NCBI GenBank assembly: GCA_038204465.1
Contig: JBBRCX010000103.1
Location: forward strand, 1 to 15,607
Source: JBBRCX01 sp038204465
Lineage (GTDB): Bacteria > Planctomycetota > Phycisphaerae > Tepidisphaerales > Tepidisphaeraceae
DNA length: 15,607 bases
Direction: 5' to 3'
Below, in pieces: positions 12,805 to 15,607 of this stretch (position 1 is its first letter; the number at the start of each line of letters is the position of its first letter). The position numbers and the translations under genes were made by a program. The notes under the pieces were generated by a model. The model saw only the letters and a list, made by a program, of their open reading frames with translations. It was not told the DNA's origin and did not search any database.

Positions 12805-13840
12805 TCCTGTCGTGCATGAGCTTCCGCTTTAATAACTCCACCGCCGTTCGGACGCTCTCGGCGCACAGGACTGCCGAGGAGACGGCTACGGCTCGCAGGC
12901 CGGTCGCCATCACTTCATCGACGTTTTCCGGTGTGATGCCCGCAATCGCGACGGCGGGGAGGCGAATGGAGCCGGCGACCTCCCGCGCGTAGGCGGGGCC
13001 GGCAATGAAGTTGCGGGGCTTGGTGGTGCTGGCGAAGAAGGGTCCAACGCCGATGTAGTCGGCGCCGTCAAGCACCGCCCGGCGGGCCTGCTCGATGTTG
13101 TGCGTGCTGACGCCGACGATCTTTTCGCGACCCACGAGCTTTCGCGCCGCCGCGGCCGGAAGGTCCTGCTGGCCGAGGTGAACGCCGTCGGCGCCGCTGA
13201 GCAACGCGATGTCAGGGCGGTCGTTGATGATGCAGGCGGCGCCGTGGCGGCGGCAGATTTCCACCAGTTGCTGCGCCCGCCGCAAAAGCTCGGCGCCGTC
13301 CAGGTCCTTCTCACGCAGTTGAAGACAATCCGCCCCGCCAAGCAGCGCCTGCTCGGCCGACTCGAGCCAGGGCAGGCGGCACAACGACTCGGTGATCAGC
13401 ACATAAAGCCGCACGTCTTCAAAGCGACCCGCACGGCGCAGGGTCAGGGCGAGACGGCGCTCAACCTCATAGAAGCGGTAACGGAGGGCCTCGACGCTGG
13501 CGGCGTCCGGCGGAGAAACGGTCTTCAGGAACTCTTCGATCGCCCGCAGCGCCTCGCCGAGCCGTTTCCCGGCGGCGGTGACGACGTCGGCGAGATCATC
13601 GCGCTTCGACTCCGAGTCCGTCTTGATGGTCGTTCCGACATCGCCCGGGGTATCGCGGTGAAGGATCGCATCAGCCATGAAACCGGCTGTGGCGGCTGCA
13701 AGATCGTGCCGCAAACCCTTTAACGCTTCACAGAGCATCGCGTCGTTCAATACGAAACGGGCATAGTCCTCCATTACGCGCAGCGCCTCGCGCGCGCGGT
13801 TGGCGTTGGCATCGAGAAGGCGCGCGACGGAACCATTCAT
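12734..13840 (-). CDS. thiE: Thiamine-phosphate synthase with N-terminal ThiD2 domain
   Basis: The enzyme joins HMP pyrophosphate to the thiazole phosphate to form thiamine phosphate in the cytoplasm. The 368-residue protein has an N-terminal ThiD2-type domain (about 1-140, with RLLDANANRAREALRVMEDY) and then a TIM-barrel ThiE domain (about 145-341). The barrel keeps the substrate-binding residues of the family: Gln174, Arg176 and Lys178 in QLREKD, Asn206-Asp207, GVHLGQQD (219-226) and GPFFASTTK (266-274), with Ser271 where B. subtilis ThiE has Thr. Stand-alone ThiD2 proteins act as HMP-phosphate kinases; cyanobacterial-type ThiE has the same fusion. The last 27 residues, from MHDRT, are encoded by the hairpin cluster and are not part of the fold. 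GTG 13852 is an alternative start; ATG 13840 better fits the family N-terminus. Confidence 0.93.
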   Translation of the reverse strand: MNGSVARLLDANANRAREALRVMEDYARFVLNDAMLCEALKGLRHDLAAATAGFMADAILHRDTPGDVGTTIKTDSESKRDDLADVVTAAGKRLGEALRAIEEFLKTVSPPDAASVEALRYRFYEVERRLALTLRRAGRFEDVRLYVLITESLCRLPWLESAEQALLGGADCLQLREKDLDGAELLRRAQQLVEICRRHGAACIINDRPDIALLSGADGVHLGQQDLPAAAARKLVGREKIVGVSTHNIEQARRAVLDGADYIGVGPFFASTTKPRNFIAGPAYAREVAGSIRLPAVAIAGITPENVDEVMATGLRAVAVSSAVLCAESVRTAVELLKRKLMHDRTGSSPGPANSVGRQTGVSVVRNM

Positions 13841-13861
13841 GGGCAGGGCCACAGGACGCCG

Positions 13862-13867
13862 ATTATA
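13862..13867 (-). promoter_or_regulatory. Consensus -10 box of thiE
   Basis: On the minus strand a perfect TATAAT occupies 13867-13862. A start point about seven bases on (near 13855) would give a leader of about three bases to GTG 13852 or 15 to ATG 13840. No good -35 element is visible at the usual distance, and no ribosome-binding site precedes either start. Confidence 0.55.
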
Positions 13868-14019
13868 GGACCTGGGATGCCTCCCGCTATCCCGGGCCGC
13901 CGCGCGCCAATCGCCCGGCTGCGGCAGCGCTGCCGGAGCTTGGAGTCACGAGGATCTACCGATGAATGGACGCAAGCGGGCGTATGGTAAGGGCTTGTCG
14001 ACGCTTCGCCGCAAGGTGT

Positions 14020-14031
14020 CGCGACGTCGCG
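14020..14031. other. 12-bp perfect palindrome upstream of the methyltransferase promoter
   Basis: CGCGACGTCGCG is its own reverse complement and ends seven bases before the -35 box. It could be an operator shared by the divergent thiE and methyltransferase genes. A few palindromes of this length are expected by chance in a window of this size. Confidence 0.3.
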
Positions 14032-14037
14032 TCGCAA

Positions 14038-14066
14038 TTGGATCGATCCGTCCGAGTCTCTACAAT
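14038..14066 (+). promoter_or_regulatory. Promoter giving a leaderless methyltransferase mRNA
   Basis: TTGGAT (14038-14043), exactly 17 bases, then TACAAT (14061-14066), the best sigma70-type match in the window. ATG 14073 is the seventh base after the -10 box, the expected transcription start, so the mRNA would begin at or next to the start codon. Confidence 0.6.
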
Positions 14067-14072
14067 CACGGA

Positions 14073-15023
14073 ATGCCGGACACCAACCGAATCATTCAAG
14101 GGGATTCCATCCAGGTCTTGAATGACGGGCCGGAGGAATGGGTCGATCTGGTCTTTGCCGACCCCCCGTTCAACATTGGCTACCTGTATCACGGCTACAA
14201 CGACCAGTTGAAGTGCGAGGACTACCTCAACTTCAGCCGGCAATGGATGAAGGCGGTTCACCGCGCGCTCATGCCGACCGGCTCGTTCTATCTTGCGATC
14301 GGCGACGACTATGCGGCCGACCTGAACGTGATCGCACGCCGTGAGATTGGCTTTCACCTGCGCAACTGGATCATCTGGCACTACACATTCGGCCAGCAGC
14401 CGAGGAACAAGTTTGCCCGGAGCCACACGCATATCCTGTATTTCACGAAAGACGAGACGGAATTCACCTTCAATCCGGACTCGATCCGGGTGGCCAGCGC
14501 AAGGCAGACGACCTATGCGGACGCGCGGGCGAATCCGAAAGGGAAGCTGCCCGACGACGTCTGGTTCCTGCGCCCGCAGGAGGCCCCGGAGCCGCATTTC
14601 GCGCCGGAGGGTGACACCTGGAACGTCAGCCGGGTCTGCGGGACCTTCAAGGAGCGCGAGGGATGGCATGGCTGCCAGATGCCGATTGGCGTATTGGATC
14701 GCATCATCCGCGCGAGTTCGGATTCGGGTGACGTCGTTCTGGATCCCTTCAACGGCTCCGGCACGACGGTGGTCGCCGCCGCGCTACTCGGCCGGAAGTA
14801 CGTTGGCATCGACCAATCGGAAGAGTACGTCGGCTACGCGAAGAAGCGGCTCGAGCACGCGCTGGAAAAGACCGCGGCGTCGAAGAACGGCCAATCCGCG
14901 CCCGGCGTGGACGGGAAGCTGGCGGCCATCATGGATCCGACGCGCAGCTCAAAGGTGATGACCGGCACGGATGCCTTCGGCCGCCCCCGCGTGCCCCGCC
15001 GCCGCGCCGCCAAGAGCGCGTGA
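14073..15023 (+). CDS. Orphan beta-class DNA (amino)methyltransferase
   Basis: The 316-residue product is an S-adenosylmethionine-dependent DNA methyltransferase acting on adenine N6 or cytosine N4. Motif IV DPPF (Asp30-Phe33, in FADPPFNIGY) comes first and motif I (Asp224 to Gly230, in DPFNGSGTT) near the C-terminus. This order marks the beta class, with target recognition in between (about 120-210). The C-terminal 50 residues are basic and low in structure (RPRVPRRRAAK). No restriction enzyme gene lies beside it, so it is probably a solitary, regulatory-type methyltransferase. The start is ambiguous. ATG 14073 follows a strong -10 box and matches the usual family beginning. An upstream ATG at 13962 with GAGGA seven bases before it would add 37 mostly basic residues and contain the promoter. 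Confidence 0.87.
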   Translation: MPDTNRIIQGDSIQVLNDGPEEWVDLVFADPPFNIGYLYHGYNDQLKCEDYLNFSRQWMKAVHRALMPTGSFYLAIGDDYAADLNVIARREIGFHLRNWIIWHYTFGQQPRNKFARSHTHILYFTKDETEFTFNPDSIRVASARQTTYADARANPKGKLPDDVWFLRPQEAPEPHFAPEGDTWNVSRVCGTFKEREGWHGCQMPIGVLDRIIRASSDSGDVVLDPFNGSGTTVVAAALLGRKYVGIDQSEEYVGYAKKRLEHALEKTAASKNGQSAPGVDGKLAAIMDPTRSSKVMTGTDAFGRPRVPRRRAAKSA

Positions 15024-15111
15024 ACGTTCATTGAATCCCAACGCCGCAATCGGAACATCCCCGCGAAAGCTCGGCGCGGCGCAGCTACCTGCGTCGCCGC
15101 GCTTCCATGCG

Positions 15112-15117
15112 TAGAAT
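15112..15117 (+). promoter_or_regulatory. -10 box close to the ABC-F start
   Basis: TAGAAT at 15112-15117 ends 12 bases before ATG 15130, so the predicted leader is about six bases. There is no ribosome-binding site, and the -35 region (CTGCGT at 15089-15094) is poor. Confidence 0.4.
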
Positions 15118-15129
15118 CTGCGAACGCGC

Positions 15130-15607
15130 ATGTCGCTCCTGCTCAATTGTCAATCGCTCAGCAAGTCTTTCGGTACGCGCGTGCTGTTCCGCGGTATTTC
15201 CATCGCTTTTGATGACACGCAGCGCACGGGGCTGATCGGCCCCAATGGGTCGGGCAAATCGACGCTGATGAAGATCCTCGCGGCGCTGGAGCCGCCGGAC
15301 TCGGGGACGATCGTCGCGCGGCGGCAACTGCGGCTCGGATACCTCCCCCAGGAGGACCTGTTCCCGCAGGCCAAAACCGTGCTGCAGGTGGTGAGCGAAG
15401 CTGTCGCGCCCGGGCATGGCGACGAGCACGAGCGGGAGGTGCAGGCTTCGATCCTGCTCGGCAAGACCGGGTTCGAAGATTTCGCCCAGCAGGCCGGCAA
15501 TCTTTCGGGCGGATGGCGCAAACGGCTGGCAATCGCGCGCGAATTGGTCCGCGAGCCCGATCTGCTGTTGCTCGACGAACCGACCAATCACCTCGACCTG
15601 CAGGGCA
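15130..15607 (+). CDS. ABC-F family ATPase, N-terminal part (cut by the window edge)
   Basis: The 159 visible codons contain the first nucleotide-binding domain of a soluble ABC-F protein. Walker A is GPNGSGKST (37-45), the signature LSGGWRKRLAIAR (from residue 125), and Walker B plus D-loop LLLLDEPTNHLDL (Asp149-Glu150). The DEPTNHLD string and absence of membrane helices are typical of ABC-F proteins such as Uup and EttA. These act on ribosomes or on DNA-related functions rather than in transport. The short spacing between Walker A and signature favours a Uup-like member over EttA, but the second domain and the linker that decide this lie outside the window. It starts 106 bases after the methyltransferase, with its own -10 box. 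Confidence 0.92.
   Translation, partial: MSLLLNCQSLSKSFGTRVLFRGISIAFDDTQRTGLIGPNGSGKSTLMKILAALEPPDSGTIVARRQLRLGYLPQEDLFPQAKTVLQVVSEAVAPGHGDEHEREVQASILLGKTGFEDFAQQAGNLSGGWRKRLAIARELVREPDLLLLDEPTNHLDLQG

Noticed and set aside
12681..12866. 62-codon upstream extension of murJ
   Set aside because: It reads through the hairpin cluster and overlaps the 3' end of thiE, with repeat-like content (TGRNACLTGNR). ATG 12680 gives a normal MurJ N-terminus.

Overview
This is a GC-rich bacterial chromosome segment, densely packed with genes. Family-level features suggest a planctomycete, possibly of the Phycisphaerae lineage. They are a ThiD2-ThiE fusion, a LuxR-tail regulator of a type common in that phylum, a DUF6677-like membrane protein, and short hairpins of the 'CCGGCGAGACGCCGG' kind scattered between genes. 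This placement is inference; no rRNA or other direct marker is present.

Layout. The left edge (2-112) holds the last 36 codons of an unidentified gene, then a weak terminator-like hairpin and a small CATCGGTG direct-repeat cluster. A LuxR-type regulator (205-1005, minus) is divergent from a Gfo/Idh/MocA oxidoreductase (1198-2415, plus). The core of the window is a co-directional rod-shape/peptidoglycan elongation cluster on the plus strand: mreB, mreC, mreD, mrdA (PBP2), an unrecognised two-TM protein, and rodA (2676-9960). It is followed by a pair of small planctomycete-type membrane proteins (10142-10884). A convergent minus-strand pair follows: thiE (13840-12734), then murJ, the lipid II flippase (12680-10929). 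A divergent orphan DNA methyltransferase (14073-15023) and the first 159 codons of an ABC-F ATPase (15130 to the edge) close the window.

How the genes work together. MreB filaments, MreC/MreD, the PBP2 transpeptidase and the RodA glycosyltransferase form the elongasome. MurJ, just beyond on the other strand, supplies its flipped lipid II substrate. So most of the window is one cell-wall neighbourhood, with thiamin synthesis, DNA methylation and translation-factor genes as unrelated neighbours. The least explained gene is the 256-aa protein wedged between PBP2 and RodA.

No gene-free stretch exceeds 300 bases. The largest gaps are 2416-2675 (weak promoter-like and hairpin-T6 signals), 13853-14072 (divergent promoter region with a palindrome), 3732-3940 (one strong hairpin), 1006-1197 (nothing recognised apart from the flanking ribosome-binding sites) and 9961-10141 (a promoter-like motif at its end). 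I saw no tRNA, rRNA, CRISPR array, complete insertion sequence or defence system. The most unusual signals are a tandem hairpin cluster that has become the C-terminal tail of ThiE, -10 boxes set so close to start codons that several mRNAs look leaderless, a roughly 100-residue insertion in the PBP2 pedestal, and a Ser at the MurJ position of E. coli Asp39.
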